A stretch of DNA of 64,000 nt from contig OU365335.1 in NCBI GenBank assembly GCA_910822395.1, positions 1,550,001-1,614,000 on the forward strand, written 5' to 3'. The notes under the pieces are model-generated. The model saw only the letters and a program-made list of their open reading frames with translations. It made no database searches and was not told the origin of the DNA. A program made the translations under genes and the position numbers. Source of the stretch: Pseudoclavibacter triregionum. Its GTDB lineage: Bacteria; Actinomycetota; Actinomycetes; Actinomycetales; Microbacteriaceae. This document shows positions 50,868 through 59,911 of the stretch, piece after piece. Within the stretch, counting starts at the first letter, position 1; each line of letters starts with the position of its first letter.

Positions 50868-51970
50868 CCCTCGGGCCCCTGCCCGAGTACCCGTGGGACG
50901 AGCTCGCCCCGATCATCGCGCGCGCGAAGGCCCACCCCGCCGGCGCCGTCGACCTCTCGATCGGATCGCCCGTCGACCCCACGCCCGAGGTCGTCCGCCG
51001 CGCCCTCGCCGACGCCGCCGAGGCGCACGCCTACCCGACGACCCTCGGCACGCTCGAGGCGCGCGAGGCGATCGCCGAGTGGTTCGGCCGCCGCCGAGGC
51101 GTGCCGGGACTCACCGCCGAGCACGCGATGCTCTCGGTCGGCTCGAAGGAGTTCATCGCCTTCGCCGCCTTCTTCCTCGGCATCGGCGAGGGCGACGTCA
51201 TCGTCCAGCCCTCGGTCGCGTACCCGACCTACGCCATGGGGGCCGCGTTCTGCGGCGCGGAGATCCTCTCCGAGGACGATCCCGCGAAGTGGCCCGCGAA
51301 CACCAGGCTCGTCTGGCTCAACAGCCCCGGCAACCCGGACGGCCGCGTCCTCGACCAGGACGCCCTCCGCGCCGCCGTCGCCCGGGCGCGCGAGCTCGGC
51401 GCCGTCCTCATCGGCGACGAGTGCTACGCGGAGCTCGGCTGGGGCGAGTGGGAGGAGCGCCGCGTGCCCTCCGTGCTCGACCCGGCGGTGACCGGCGGCG
51501 ACGTCACGGGCGTCCTCGCCGTCTACTCGCTCTCGAAGCAGTCGAACCTCGCCGGCTACCGCGCCTCCTTCGCGGCCGGCGACCCGGCGCTGCTCAAGAC
51601 CCTCCTGCGCGGGCGGAAGCACGCGGGGCTCATGGTGCCGGGGCCGATCCAGGCCATCCTGCCCGTCGCCCTCCGCGACGAGGCCCACGTGCGCGCCCAG
51701 AAGGACCTCTACCGGGCGCGCCGCGAGCAGCTCCTGCCCGCCCTCGAGGCGTGGGGGCTGCGGATCGACGAGTCCCGCGCGGGCCTCTACCTCTGGGGCA
51801 CCCGCGGCGAGGCCGCCATCGACACCGTCTCGGCCCTCGCCGAGCTCGGCATCATCTCGGGCCCCGGGCACTTCTACGGCGAGGCCGGCGCCCGCCACGT
51901 GCGCCTGTCGATGACCGCCTCCGACGAGGCGATCGCGGCCGCGGCGCAGCGCCTCCGCGACGCGGCGTAG
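50864..51970 (+). CDS. dapC: Succinyldiaminopimelate aminotransferase
   Basis: 368 residues. Actinobacterial DapC layout: LPEYPWDELAPIIARAKAHPAGAVDLSIGSPVD at the start, SVGSKEFIAF (SKE motif), NSPGNPDGRVL, and the PLP lysine in VYSLSKQSNLAGYR. It transaminates N-succinyl-2-amino-6-ketopimelate in the diaminopimelate/lysine pathway. It overlaps fdxA by 4 bases, a pairing conserved in many actinobacteria. The next steps' genes, dapD and dapE, lie 3-5 kb away in this window but in opposite orientation to each other. Confidence 0.92.
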   Translation: MTLGPLPEYPWDELAPIIARAKAHPAGAVDLSIGSPVDPTPEVVRRALADAAEAHAYPTTLGTLEAREAIAEWFGRRRGVPGLTAEHAMLSVGSKEFIAFAAFFLGIGEGDVIVQPSVAYPTYAMGAAFCGAEILSEDDPAKWPANTRLVWLNSPGNPDGRVLDQDALRAAVARARELGAVLIGDECYAELGWGEWEERRVPSVLDPAVTGGDVTGVLAVYSLSKQSNLAGYRASFAAGDPALLKTLLRGRKHAGLMVPGPIQAILPVALRDEAHVRAQKDLYRARREQLLPALEAWGLRIDESRAGLYLWGTRGEAAIDTVSALAELGIISGPGHFYGEAGARHVRLSMTASDEAIAAAAQRLRDAA

Positions 51971-52068
51971 ACTGCGGATCCTGCGCGGGCGACCAGGTCC
52001 GCGCACCCTGCTCCGCCCGGCCGCATGGGCCGTCCTCGGGCGCTCCGCATCGCGAAGCCCTGGGGCAC

Positions 52069-52106
52069 TAGGCTGGGGGAGCCCTGCCGGGCCACTGTCC
52101 GGCAGG
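52069..52106 (+). promoter_or_regulatory. -10 box and 5' hairpin of the citrate synthase gene
   Basis: TAGGCT (52069-52074) would start RNA near 52081, directly at a perfect 8-bp hairpin (CCTGCCGG 52083-52090 with 52099-52106). A hairpin at the very 5' end could stabilise the mRNA or regulate it. GGAGG (52122-52126) then leads to GTG 52131. Confidence 0.5.
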
Positions 52107-52130
52107 CGCGCGCAGAAGAGTGGAGGCCAC

Positions 52131-53453
52131 GTGACCGAGCAGCAGTCCTCGACGCCGGAGAACCCCGACGTCGCCACCCTGACCTTCCCCGGCGGAACGG
52201 CCGAGCTGCCCATCCTCCGCTCGACCGCGGGCCCCGACGCCCTCGACGGCTCGACCCTCATGAAGCAGTCGGGTCTCTCGCTCCTCGACAACGGCTTCGT
52301 GAACACGGCGTCGACGAAGTCGAAGATCACCTTCATCGACGGCGGCAACGGCATCCTCCGCTACCGGGGCTACCCGATCGAGGAGCTCGCCGAGCGCTCG
52401 ACCTTCCTCGAGGTCGCCTACCTCCTCATCTACGGCGAGCTGCCCTCGACCTCGGAGTACGAGAACTTCGCCGAGCGCATCCGCCGCCACACGCTCATCC
52501 ACGAGGACCTCAAGCGCTTCTTCAACGCGCTGCCCTCGCACGCGCACCCGATGTCGGTCCTCTCGAGCGCCGTGAACGCGCTCTCGACGTACTACGAGGA
52601 TTCGCTCGATGTGAACGACCCGGAGATGGTCGAGCTCAACACGATCCGCCTCCTCGCGAAGATCCCGGTGCTCGCGGCCTACGCGCACAAGAAGTCGGTC
52701 GGCCAGGCCTTCCTCTACCCGGACAACTCGCTCGACTTCGTCGAGAACTTCCTCAAGCTCAACTTCGGCGTGCTCGCCGAGCCGTACGAGGTGAACCCCG
52801 TCCTCGCGAAGGCGCTCGACCGCCTGCTCATCCTCCACGCCGACCACGAGCAGAACGCCTCGACCTCGACGGTGCGCCTCGTCGGCTCGACCGAGGCGAA
52901 CATCTACGCCTCGATCTCGGCCGGCATCTCGGCCCTCTACGGCCCGCTCCACGGCGGCGCGAATGAGGCCGTCCTCAAGATGCTCCAGCAGATCCAGGAG
53001 TCGGGCGAGGGCGTCGACCGCTTCGTGCAGCGCGTGAAGAACAAGGAGGACGGCGTCCGCCTCATGGGCTTCGGCCACCGCGTGTACAAGTCGTACGACC
53101 CGCGCGCGAAGCTCGTGAAGCAGTCGGCCGACGAGGTGCTCAAGGACCTCGGCGTCGACGACCCGATGCTCGACATCGCGATGGAGCTCGAGCAGCACGC
53201 GCTCAACGACGACTACTTCAAGGAGCGCCGCCTCTACCCGAACGTCGACTTCTACACGGGCATCATCTACAAGGCGATGGGCTTCCCCACGCGCATGTTC
53301 ACGGTGCTCTTCGCGATCGGCCGCCTCCCCGGCTGGCTCGCGCACTGGCGGGAGGCGAACGCCGACCCGAAGACCAAGATCGGCCGCCCGCAGCAGCTCT
53401 ACATCGGCGAGACCGAGCGCCACTACCCGGAGGACCGCCACTTCCGCGCGTAG
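52131..53453 (+). CDS. gltA: Citrate synthase
   Basis: 440 residues, the longer type II-like size. Catalytic motifs: HADHEQNAST (first His), GFGHRVYK (second His), and DFYTGIIYKAMG (Asp). The N-terminal part (FLDGGNGILRYRGYPIEELAE; written here as seen FIDGGNGILRYRGYP) is the family start. It makes citrate from oxaloacetate and acetyl-CoA for the TCA cycle. GTG 52131 has GGAGG 4 bases upstream, so the start is firm. It is monocistronic with its own terminator. Confidence 0.95.
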   Translation: MTEQQSSTPENPDVATLTFPGGTAELPILRSTAGPDALDGSTLMKQSGLSLLDNGFVNTASTKSKITFIDGGNGILRYRGYPIEELAERSTFLEVAYLLIYGELPSTSEYENFAERIRRHTLIHEDLKRFFNALPSHAHPMSVLSSAVNALSTYYEDSLDVNDPEMVELNTIRLLAKIPVLAAYAHKKSVGQAFLYPDNSLDFVENFLKLNFGVLAEPYEVNPVLAKALDRLLILHADHEQNASTSTVRLVGSTEANIYASISAGISALYGPLHGGANEAVLKMLQQIQESGEGVDRFVQRVKNKEDGVRLMGFGHRVYKSYDPRAKLVKQSADEVLKDLGVDDPMLDIAMELEQHALNDDYFKERRLYPNVDFYTGIIYKAMGFPTRMFTVLFAIGRLPGWLAHWREANADPKTKIGRPQQLYIGETERHYPEDRHFRA

Positions 53454-53470
53454 TCCCCGCGTCGCTGTAT

Positions 53471-53503
53471 CGAGGGCCCCGCCCCAGCGGGACGGGGCCC
53501 TCG
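53471..53503 (+). terminator. Terminator of gltA
   Basis: 15-bp stem with one mismatch (CGAGGGCCCCGCCCC 53471-53485; 53489-53503) and a 3-base loop, 17 bases after the stop codon. Confidence 0.85.
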
Positions 53504-53542
53504 GCGTTCCCGGGGCGCGCCTGGCCCTGCCCGGCGCCGAGC

Positions 53543-53612
53543 TCCCAGATCTTCGGATATGTGATCGCCGACTCGTATGGAGGACCCGCGATCACATATC
53601 CGTTTTTCTGGA
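53543..53612. repeat. ~70-bp palindromic repeat, subfamily B copy 2
   Basis: Begins TCCCAGATCTTCGGATATG like the copy at 23038 and ends CACATATCCGTTTTTCTGGA; the last part has drifted. It lies between two same-strand genes. Confidence 0.8.
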
Positions 53613-53716
53613 GGCGCGTCCCGCCCCCCGTGGTCTGAGGCCTTCCTCGATCCTTCCGCTGGGCGGGCGTCGGGGCTCGCCGCCGCCTGCGCGCCGCGGA
53701 GTCGTCGGCAGGGCGC

Positions 53717-53722
53717 TACCGT
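53717..53722 (+). promoter_or_regulatory. -10 box TACCGT, probable leaderless start
   Basis: TACCGT ends 6 bases before ATG 53729 of the hydrolase gene, with no ribosome-binding site between. Confidence 0.5.
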
Positions 53723-53728
53723 GACGGG

Positions 53729-54553
53729 ATGCCCGAGCAGTCCCAGCCCCTCGCGCCCGCCGCCGCGGGCGCCGTGCCCACCGCGGACGGCGGGTCCCTC
53801 GAATGGGAGGCGCACGGCGACGCCGACGACGAGCGCGCGCCGCTCCTGCTCGTCGCCGGGCAGGCCGTCACGCGCCGCTCCTGGGACGCCCTCGTGCCCG
53901 CGCTCGCGGCCGGACGGAGGACGATCCTCGTCGACCACCGCGGCATCGGCGGCTCCCTCGAGGGGGAGCGGCCGCCGCGCACGACCGCGGGCTTCGCCGA
54001 CGACCTCGCGACGCTCCTCGACGGCCGCGGGATCGCCCGCGCCCACGTCGTCGGGCACTCGATGGGCGGCCGCGTCGGGCAGCGGCTCGGGATCGGGCAT
54101 CCGGATCGGGTCGCCTCGCTCGTGCTCGTCGCGACGACCGGCGGCGACGCGCGCGGCGCGAAGCGCAGCCCCCAGGCGACGCGCGATCTCGCGAGCGGCG
54201 ATCCGGCGCGGCTCGGGCCGCGCTTCTTCACGGAGGCCTACCTCGCGGCGCATCCCGAGGCGATCGGCCTCTTCGTGCGGTCGGAGGGCACGATCTCCAC
54301 GCGGCGCCGCCACTTCGAGGCGAGCTCGACGCACGACGCCTGGGACGAGCTGCTGTCGATCGCCGCGCCGACGCTCGTGGTCCACGGCGCCGCCGACTCG
54401 ATCACGCTCGCCGAGAACGGCCGCCGCATCGCCGAGCTCGTGCCGGATGCCGCCTACCTGGAGCTGCCGGGCCTCCGGCACGCGCCGCAACTCGAGGACG
54501 CCGGCTTCGCCGCGCGCGTCCTCGCGCACGCGGAGGCCGCCGAGGGTCGCTGA
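53729..54553 (+). CDS. Alpha/beta-fold hydrolase
   Basis: 274 residues. The fold motifs are LLLVAGQAVTRRSWDAL (oxyanion region), VDHRGIGGS, and the nucleophile elbow VVGHSMGGRVG, with the acid in PTLVVHGAADSITL and the catalytic His in LPGLRHAPQLE. It belongs to the broad esterase/haloperoxidase-like group; the substrate cannot be named. It starts at ATG 53729, supported by the TACCGT box. Cytosolic, no signal peptide. Confidence 0.82.
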   Translation: MPEQSQPLAPAAAGAVPTADGGSLEWEAHGDADDERAPLLLVAGQAVTRRSWDALVPALAAGRRTILVDHRGIGGSLEGERPPRTTAGFADDLATLLDGRGIARAHVVGHSMGGRVGQRLGIGHPDRVASLVLVATTGGDARGAKRSPQATRDLASGDPARLGPRFFTEAYLAAHPEAIGLFVRSEGTISTRRRHFEASSTHDAWDELLSIAAPTLVVHGAADSITLAENGRRIAELVPDAAYLELPGLRHAPQLEDAGFAARVLAHAEAAEGR

Positions 54554-54665
54554 GCAGGGACGCCTGACGGCCCACGGAGGCGCTCGCTGGCGACTTCAGA
54601 GGCGTCTGAAAGCCCGCCGGCCGGGGCCCTGAGCCGGTCCGGGGTGCGACTTCTCCTCGGTCGCG

Positions 54666-54735
54666 CCCAGATTGACGGATATGTGAACGCCGACGCGTAT
54701 GGAGGCTCGGTGATCACATAGCCGTCGATCTGGGA
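54666..54735. repeat. ~70-bp palindromic repeat, subfamily B copy 3
   Basis: CCCAGATTGACGGATATGTG (54666-) pairs with GATCACATAGCCGTCGATCT ending GGGA at 54735. It lies between the convergent hydrolase and dapD genes. The rest of the 290-bp gap (54554-54843) holds no gene; GGGCCCTCCG-like dyads near 54770-54810 may be a dapD terminator. Confidence 0.8.
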
Positions 54736-54767
54736 GCCGGGACGGGGAGCGAGGCGGCTCGAGACGC

Positions 54768-54810
54768 CGGAGGGCCCCGTCGGCGCGCTGCCGAGGGGCC
54801 CTCCGGGGAG
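54768..54810 (-). terminator. Possible dapD terminator
   Basis: GCCGGAGGGCCCCGTCGGC and CCGAGGGGCCCTCCGG face each other across a short loop, about 35 bases beyond the dapD stop on the minus strand. The pairing is imperfect. Confidence 0.5.
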
Positions 54811-54843
54811 GGATCGCCGGTCGTCCGGCTTCCCAGCCGCTGC

Positions 54844-55833
54844 CTAGCCGTGGAGCATGGCGTTGAGCTCGACGCCGTGGCCCTCGCGCGCGACGACCTC
54901 GACGGCGCCCGTGACCGAGTTGCGGCGGAAGAGGAGGTTCGGGACGCCCGAGAGCTCGAGCGCCTTCACCGTCATCGGCTCGCCGAGCTCGCCGTCCGCG
55001 TTCGCGTGGCCGACGAGCTGCACCTTCGTGCCCGCGGTGACGTAGAGGCCCGCCTCGACGATCGAGTCGTCGCCGAGCGAGATGCCGATGCCCGAGTTCG
55101 CGCCGAGCAGCGAGCGCTCGCCGATCTCGACGCGCTGCGTACCGCCGCCGGAGAGCGTGCCCATGATCGAGGCGCCACCGCCGATGTCCGAGCCGTCGCC
55201 GACGACGACGCCCTGCGAGATGCGGCCCTCGACCATCGAGGCGCCGAGCGTGCCGGCGTTGAAGTTCACGAAGCCCTCGTGCATGACGACCGTGCCGGGC
55301 GCGAGGTGCGCGCCGAGGCGCACGCGGCCGCCGTCGGCGATGCGCACGCGGTCCGGCACGACGTAATCGAGCAGGCGCGGGAACTTGTCGATCGCGTAGA
55401 CCTGGATGCCGGCGCGGACGAGCGCGGGGCGGTGCGCCGCCGCGAACTCGGGCGTCGTGGGGCCGACGTTCGTCCACGCGTTCGTGGGGAGGTTCGAGAA
55501 GATGCCCTCGAGGCTGATCTCGTTCGGCTTCACGAGCAGGTGGCTGAGCAGGTGCAGGCGGAGGTAGGCGTCCGAGACCGAGGAGACGGGCTCGTCGAGC
55601 TTCGCCTCGATCGTGACGGGGACCTGCTTCACGTTGCGCCGGCGGTCGGTGTACGCCTGCTCCTCGAGCTCGGCCGGCACGAGGTGCGGGTCGCGGCCCT
55701 CGGGGATGGGGCCGAGCTTCGGCGCGGGGAACCACGTGTCGAGCACCTGGCCGTCCACCGTGATCGTGGCGAGGCCCTCGCCCCAGGCGCGAGTCTGGGC
55801 GGAGTCGGGCGTCGTCGAGGTCGAGTCAGTCAT
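54844..55833 (-). CDS. dapD: Tetrahydrodipicolinate N-succinyltransferase (actinobacterial type)
   Basis: 329 residues. The N-terminal alpha/beta domain ([19 protein letters not shown]) leads to a left-handed beta-helix of hexapeptide repeats ([51 protein letters not shown]) and the C-terminal strand pair. It succinylates tetrahydrodipicolinate with succinyl-CoA in lysine/DAP synthesis. It is divergent from dapE, and the 183-bp space between them carries an inverted repeat pair and the dapE promoter. ATG 55833 begins [18 protein letters not shown]. Confidence 0.93.
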   Translation of the reverse strand: MTDSTSTTPDSAQTRAWGEGLATITVDGQVLDTWFPAPKLGPIPEGRDPHLVPAELEEQAYTDRRRNVKQVPVTIEAKLDEPVSSVSDAYLRLHLLSHLLVKPNEISLEGIFSNLPTNAWTNVGPTTPEFAAAHRPALVRAGIQVYAIDKFPRLLDYVVPDRVRIADGGRVRLGAHLAPGTVVMHEGFVNFNAGTLGASMVEGRISQGVVVGDGSDIGGGASIMGTLSGGGTQRVEIGERSLLGANSGIGISLGDDSIVEAGLYVTAGTKVQLVGHANADGELGEPMTVKALELSGVPNLLFRRNSVTGAVEVVAREGHGVELNAMLHG

Positions 55834-55864
55834 AGCGACCAGGCTACCGGGGCGAGGGCGCGCT

Positions 55865-55969
55865 GAGGTGGTCGAGGAGCGGCCGCAGGCCGCGTCTCGA
55901 AACCACCGGAGTTGCGTGGGGCCGATGGTTTCGAGACGCCCGCTGCGCTCGCTCCTCGACCATCTGGGG
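55865..55969. repeat. GGTGGTTTCGA-type repeat, inverted pair (locus 2)
   Basis: GAGGTGGTCGAGGAGCGGCC...CTCGAAACCACC (55865-55907) is followed by an opposing unit GATGGTTTCGAGACG...GCTCCTCGACCATC (55925-55965). It lies between the divergent dapD and dapE genes. Confidence 0.8.
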
Positions 55970-56003
55970 CGCGCGTGGTCGGGGCGAGGGCGCCTCGGCT
56001 CCG

Positions 56004-56009
56004 TAGACT
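56004..56009 (+). promoter_or_regulatory. -10 box TAGACT, probable leaderless start of dapE
   Basis: TAGACT ends 7 bases before ATG 56017. This supports that start over the in-frame ATG at 56041. Confidence 0.6.
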
Positions 56010-56016
56010 GCCGGGT

Positions 56017-57228
56017 ATGCGCGACGACCACGACGAGGCCATGACGACCCCGCCCGGAGCCCTCGACCTCGCCGCCGACGTCGTCGAGCTCACGCGGACG
56101 CTCTGCGATCTGCCGTCCGAGTCGGGCCGCGAATCCCGCATCGCGGACGCCGTCGAGGCCGCCCTCTCCGAGCACGCGCACCTCGAGGTCCTCCGGCTCG
56201 GCAACACCGTCGTCGCCCGCACCGAGCTCAGCCGCCCGCAGCGCGTCGCGATCGCCGGCCACCTCGACACCGTCCCGATCAACGGCAACGTGCCGACGCG
56301 CTTCGAGACCGTCACCCCCGAGCAGGCCGCCGCCGACGTCCCCGGCACGAAGGCGGGGGAGTACCTCTGGGGGCGCGGCACGGTCGACATGAAGGCCGGC
56401 GTCGCCGTCGCGCTCAAGCTCGCCGCCGAGCTCGCCGAGCCCGCCGTCGACGTGACCTGGATCTTCTACGACAACGAGGAGGTCGAGGCCGAGAAGAACG
56501 GCCTCGGCAAGCTCGCGGCGCTGCGGCCGGATCTCATGGAGGCCGACTTCGCGATCCTCGGCGAGCCGACGGCCGCGCTCGTCGAGGGCGGCTGCAACGG
56601 CTCGCTCCGCGCGGACGTCCGCACCCGCGGCCGCCGGGCCCACTCGGCCCGCGCCTGGGCGGGGGAGAACGCCATCCACAAGGCCGCGCCGATCCTCGAG
56701 CGCCTCGCCGCCTACGAGCCCGCCACGGTCGCCGTCGACGGCCTCGAGTACCGCGAGGGCCTCAACGCGACGCGCATCTCCGGCGGCGTCGCGGGCAACG
56801 TCATCCCCGACGAGTGCGTCGTCCACGTGAACTACCGCTTCGCGCCCGACAAGACGCTCGAGCAGGCCGAGGCGGACCTGCGCGAGGTGCTCGACGGCTT
56901 CGAGCTCGAGGTCGTCGACCGCTCGCCGGGCGCCCGCCCCGGCCTCGACGCGCCGATCGCGCAGGGCTTCCTCGCGGCGGTCGGCGGCGACCCCCGCCCG
57001 AAGTACGGATGGACCGACGTTGCGCGCTTCTCCGCCCTCGGCGTGCCCGCCGTGAACTACGGCCCGGGCGACGCGCAGAAGGCCCACGCCGACGACGAGC
57101 GGGTGCTCATCGCCGAGATCCGCGCGTGCGAGCGGGGCCTGCGGGCCTGGCTCTCGGCCGGGCCCGCGCAGGAGGCCGAAGGCCAGGCCGCCGCCCGCCA
57201 TGACGCCCGCCAGGAGGCCGCCCGATGA
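56017..57228 (+). CDS. dapE: Succinyl-diaminopimelate desuccinylase
   Basis: 403 residues. M20 metallopeptidase motifs: [10 protein letters not shown] (His and Asp), [11 protein letters not shown] (bridging Asp), YDNEEVEAE (general base Glu and metal Glu), [14 protein letters not shown], and C-terminal [15 protein letters not shown] (His). It removes succinate to give LL-DAP. The actinobacterial DapE subgroup is favoured by this motif set. The last 35 residues are Ala/Gln/Arg-rich. The start ATG 56017 is chosen from the leaderless promoter; 56041 is the alternative. It overlaps the next gene by ATGA. Confidence 0.9.
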   Translation: MRDDHDEAMTTPPGALDLAADVVELTRTLCDLPSESGRESRIADAVEAALSEHAHLEVLRLGNTVVARTELSRPQRVAIAGHLDTVPINGNVPTRFETVTPEQAAADVPGTKAGEYLWGRGTVDMKAGVAVALKLAAELAEPAVDVTWIFYDNEEVEAEKNGLGKLAALRPDLMEADFAILGEPTAALVEGGCNGSLRADVRTRGRRAHSARAWAGENAIHKAAPILERLAAYEPATVAVDGLEYREGLNATRISGGVAGNVIPDECVVHVNYRFAPDKTLEQAEADLREVLDGFELEVVDRSPGARPGLDAPIAQGFLAAVGGDPRPKYGWTDVARFSALGVPAVNYGPGDAQKAHADDERVLIAEIRACERGLRAWLSAGPAQEAEGQAAARHDARQEAAR

Positions 57229-58556
57229 CCGCCCTCGGCACCCTCATCGACCGCGCCGGCCGCCTCCTCGACGCCGAGCCCCGCCGCGAACCCTTCGAGA
57301 TCACCCGCCGCGTCGGCGGCCCGCTCCGCGACCTCTGGACGAGCATCCCCGTCTGGGCCCGCATCCTCGTCATCTACCTCGTCTCGCGCCTCTTCACGAC
57401 GGCGATGATGGTCGCCTTCGCGAACAACGAGGGCCAGACCTGGCAGACGAGCGCGAAGCCCGGCTACCTCGAGTTCGCGAACATCTGGGACGCCAAGTGG
57501 TACTCCCGCATCGCGAGCGGCGGCTACCCGAGCGAGCTGCCGGTGAGCCCCGAGGGCCACATCACGGAGTCGGCCTGGGCGTTCATGCCGGTGTACCCCA
57601 TGCTCGTCCGGCTCATCATGGCGGCGACGACGCTCCCGTTCGAGCCCGTCGCGGTCGCCGTCTCGCTCCTCGCGGGCCTCGGCTGCGCGTACGCCGTGCA
57701 CCGCCTCTTCCGCCGCCTCGTCGACCCGGATGCCGCGATGTTCGGCGTCCTGCTCGTGTGCATCATGCCGACGAGCGTCGTCTTCCAGGTCGGCTACGCG
57801 GACGGCCTCCACGCCTTCCTCCTCGCCGTGCTCCTCGTGCTCCTCGTCGAGCGGCGCTGGATGCTCATGGTGCCGTTCGTCCTCATCGCCTCGTTCACGC
57901 GCCCGACGGGCCTCGCCTGGGCCCTCACGCTCGTGCTCGTCTTCCTCTGGCGCTGGCACCGCGACCGCCGCGAGATCGAGCCCTTCACGCGATCCGAGCG
58001 GATCGACGTCGGCATCGTCACGGCGATCTCGATCGTCTCCGGCTTCGGATGGCTCATCATCGCCGGCATCGTGACGGGCATCCCGAGCGCCTACCTCGAC
58101 ACCGAGTTCGCCTGGCGCTCGCGCTACACGGGCTGGGACGTCTACCACGGGCCCTTCTCCGGGTGGATCCAGGGCGCCCACTTCTGGATCGACTACGCGA
58201 CCGGCCGCTCGCTGCCGGAGCCGTGGCGCGACCTCATCACCTGGGGCGGCGGCACGCTCCTCGTCATCCTCTTCTTCGGCGCCTGCACGTGGCTGCTGCT
58301 CGGCCCCATCGGACGCCGCCTCGGCGCCGAGGTGCGGCTGTGGGCGCTGAGCTACCTCGTCTACATCCTCGCCGTCTTCTTCCCGCAGTCGTCGACGTTC
58401 CGCCTCCTCATGCCGCTCTTCCCGACGCTCGCCGTCGTGGCCGTGCCGAAGTCGCCGCTCTACCGCGTGCTCATGGTCATCGGCTCGCTCGTCGGCCAGG
58501 TCGTCTGGTTCCTCTACTGCTGGTACGTCATGGACGGCGACTGGTCCCCGCCGTAG
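57225..58556 (+). CDS. PIG-V-like mannosyltransferase, polytopic
   Basis: 443 residues with about ten helices. The N-terminal loop has [20 protein letters not shown], the WD..WY..IA..GYP pattern of PIG-V/GPI mannosyltransferases (GT-C fold) with the catalytic Asp, followed by [11 protein letters not shown] and [10 protein letters not shown]. In actinobacteria such enzymes use polyprenyl-phosphate mannose in lipoglycan or glycoprotein synthesis. The acceptor is unknown. It is translationally coupled to dapE by ATGA at 57225-57228, although the two functions have no obvious link. Confidence 0.82.
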   Translation: MTALGTLIDRAGRLLDAEPRREPFEITRRVGGPLRDLWTSIPVWARILVIYLVSRLFTTAMMVAFANNEGQTWQTSAKPGYLEFANIWDAKWYSRIASGGYPSELPVSPEGHITESAWAFMPVYPMLVRLIMAATTLPFEPVAVAVSLLAGLGCAYAVHRLFRRLVDPDAAMFGVLLVCIMPTSVVFQVGYADGLHAFLLAVLLVLLVERRWMLMVPFVLIASFTRPTGLAWALTLVLVFLWRWHRDRREIEPFTRSERIDVGIVTAISIVSGFGWLIIAGIVTGIPSAYLDTEFAWRSRYTGWDVYHGPFSGWIQGAHFWIDYATGRSLPEPWRDLITWGGGTLLVILFFGACTWLLLGPIGRRLGAEVRLWALSYLVYILAVFFPQSSTFRLLMPLFPTLAVVAVPKSPLYRVLMVIGSLVGQVVWFLYCWYVMDGDWSPP

Positions 58557-58566
58557 ACCGACACTC

Positions 58567-58606
58567 GAGGTGGTTGAGGAGGCCGAGCGGCCGTCTCGAA
58601 ATCACC
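58567..58606. repeat. GGTGGTTTCGA-type repeat, single unit (locus 3)
   Basis: GAGGTGGTTGAGGAGGCCGA...CTCGAAATCACC, one unit only, 11 bases after the mannosyltransferase stop. Confidence 0.75.
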
Positions 58607-58624
58607 GGCGCCCCGCGCCGCCAA

Positions 58625-58666
58625 CGAGGAAGGGCCCCGGATCCAGCGATCCGGGGCCCTTCCTCG
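58625..58666. terminator. Strong bidirectional terminator
   Basis: A perfect 19-bp stem (CGAGGAAGGGCCCCGGATC 58625-58643 with 58648-58666) and a 4-base loop, between the convergent mannosyltransferase and sodA genes. Read from sodA it is followed by CGTTGGCG. Confidence 0.9.
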
Positions 58667-58686
58667 TGCCGTCGAGGCGAGGAGGC

Positions 58687-59286
58687 CTACGCCTGCTTCG
58701 CCGCGTCGATGCGCTCGGCGACGTTCTGCCAGTTCACGATGTTCCAGAACGCCTTGACGTAGTCGGCCTTCACGTTGACGTAGTCGAGGTAGAAGGCGTG
58801 CTCCCACATGTCGAGCATGAGGAGGGGCGTGACGCCGAAGGGGATGTTTCCCTGCTGGTCGTAGACCTGGAAGGTCGAGACGGCGCCGGTGCCGTTGTCG
58901 CGGCCGAGGACGGCCCAGCCCGAGCCCTGGATGTTGAGGGCCGCGGCGGTGAACTGCGCCTGGAACTTCTCGAGGCCGCCGAACTCGGTCTCGAGGAGCT
59001 CCTTCGCCGAGCCGGCCGGCTCCGCGTAGTCGGGCGTGAGGTTCGTCCAGAAGATCGAGTGGTTGTTCGCGCCGCCGGCGTTGAAGGCGAGGTCCTTCTC
59101 GAGCTTCGCGATGTTCGCGAAGTCGCCCTTGTCGCGCGCCTCGGCGAGCTGCTCGAGGGCCGTGTTCGCGCCCTTCACGTAGGTCGCGTGGTGCTTGTCG
59201 TGGTGGAGCTCCATGATGCGAGCCGAGATGTGCGGCTCGAGGGCGGCGTAGTCGTACGGGAGGTCGGGAAGCGTGAACTCGGCCAT
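58687..59286 (-). CDS. sodA: Manganese/iron superoxide dismutase
   Basis: 199 residues, normal length. Metal ligands: His in MELHHDKHHATYV (about 27), His in NNHSIFW (about 75), and Asp and His in MLDMWEHAFYLDY. GANTALEQL and the C-terminal VNWQNVAERI complete the family. It removes superoxide in the cytosol (or is exported without signal as in some actinobacteria). Mn is likelier than Fe by family but not decided here. The start ATG 59286 gives MAEFTLPDLPYDY, with GAAAGGACGCCC upstream. Confidence 0.95.
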   Translation of the reverse strand: MAEFTLPDLPYDYAALEPHISARIMELHHDKHHATYVKGANTALEQLAEARDKGDFANIAKLEKDLAFNAGGANNHSIFWTNLTPDYAEPAGSAKELLETEFGGLEKFQAQFTAAALNIQGSGWAVLGRDNGTGAVSTFQVYDQQGNIPFGVTPLLMLDMWEHAFYLDYVNVKADYVKAFWNIVNWQNVAERIDAAKQA

Positions 59287-59420
59287 GGGCGTCCTTTCGT
59301 CGATGCCGCGGCGAGCGGGGGTGCGAGGTCGCCGCGAGGAACGCTCCGACCGTACACCTGGCCGCCGACACGTCGCTCAGCGTGAGGCGGCGGATGGCCG
59401 GTGCCCGCGCCCTTCGTTCG

Positions 59421-59455
59421 CGGACAGCGTTCCCTGGGCGACGGGAACGCGTCCG
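59421..59455. promoter_or_regulatory. Dyad in the sodA / DUF3117 divergent region
   Basis: CGGACAGCGTTCCC and GGGAACGCGTCCG pair over 13 bp with one bulged base, spacer TGGGCGAC. It lies between sodA and the -10 of the divergent DUF3117 gene and could be a regulator site (for example oxidative stress or metal) or a hairpin. Confidence 0.45.
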
Positions 59456-59484
59456 CGGCCGGGGATTCCCAGGGAGATCGCCGC

Positions 59485-59490
59485 TAAAAT
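59485..59490 (+). promoter_or_regulatory. Strong -10 box TAAAAT of the DUF3117 gene
   Basis: TAAAAT is the most consensus-like -10 in this area, 36 bases before ATG 59527, with a clear AGGAGG (59513-59519) between. Confidence 0.65.
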
Positions 59491-59526
59491 GGGCGGGTAC
59501 TCAGTCCGAGCGTAGGAGGAACCAAT

Positions 59527-59694
59527 ATGGCCGCGATGAAGCCGCGTACCGGCGATGGCCCCATGGAGGCCGTCCGGGAGGGACGCCTCATCATCGTCCG
59601 CGTGCCCCTCGAGGGAGGCGGCCGTCTCGTCGTGTCCGTCAACGACGACGAGGCGAAGGAGCTTCGCGACGCGCTCGACGCGGCCGTCGCGTAG
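59527..59694 (+). CDS. DUF3117 small protein
   Basis: 55 residues, MAAMKPRTGDGPMEAVREGRLIIVRVP in two parts, then LEGGGRLVVSVNDDEAKELRDALDAAV. This is the actinobacterial DUF3117 family, very short, conserved and uncharacterised. A strong promoter and an excellent Shine-Dalgarno (AGGAGG 8 bases upstream) suggest high expression. A hairpin follows. The neighbour pair O-methyltransferase/tatB is typical for its location in actinobacteria. Confidence 0.9.
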   Translation: MAAMKPRTGDGPMEAVREGRLIIVRVPLEGGGRLVVSVNDDEAKELRDALDAAVA

Positions 59695-59721
59695 CGTCCG
59701 GAGCACGACCAGCACCTTCCC

Positions 59722-59756
59722 AGCGCGCCGTCCCCAATCAGTCGGGGCGGCGCGCT
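59722..59756 (+). terminator. Terminator of the DUF3117 gene
   Basis: AGCGCGCCG-T-CCCC pairs with GGGG-CGGCGCGCT (one bulged T), 8-base loop, 27 bases after the stop. Confidence 0.7.
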
Positions 59757-59798
59757 TCGGCGTTCCCGGGGGAAGGGCGAGGCGGGATGGCATGTGGC

Positions 59799-59897
59799 GG
59801 TGGTTTCGAGACGGCGCCTGCGGCGCCTCCTCAACCACCTCGGCGGTCGTGCGCTGCAGGTGGTTGAGGAGGCCGAAGGCCGCGTCTCGAAACCACC
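59799..59897. repeat. GGTGGTTTCGA-type repeat, inverted pair (locus 4)
   Basis: A forward unit GGTGGTTTCGAGACGGCGCC...CTCCTCAACCACC is followed about 18 bases later by an inverted unit AGGTGGTTGAGGAGGCCGAA...CTCGAAACCACC. This is the most perfect of the four loci. Confidence 0.85.
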
Positions 59898-59911
59898 GAC
59901 CTCCCGGCGCG

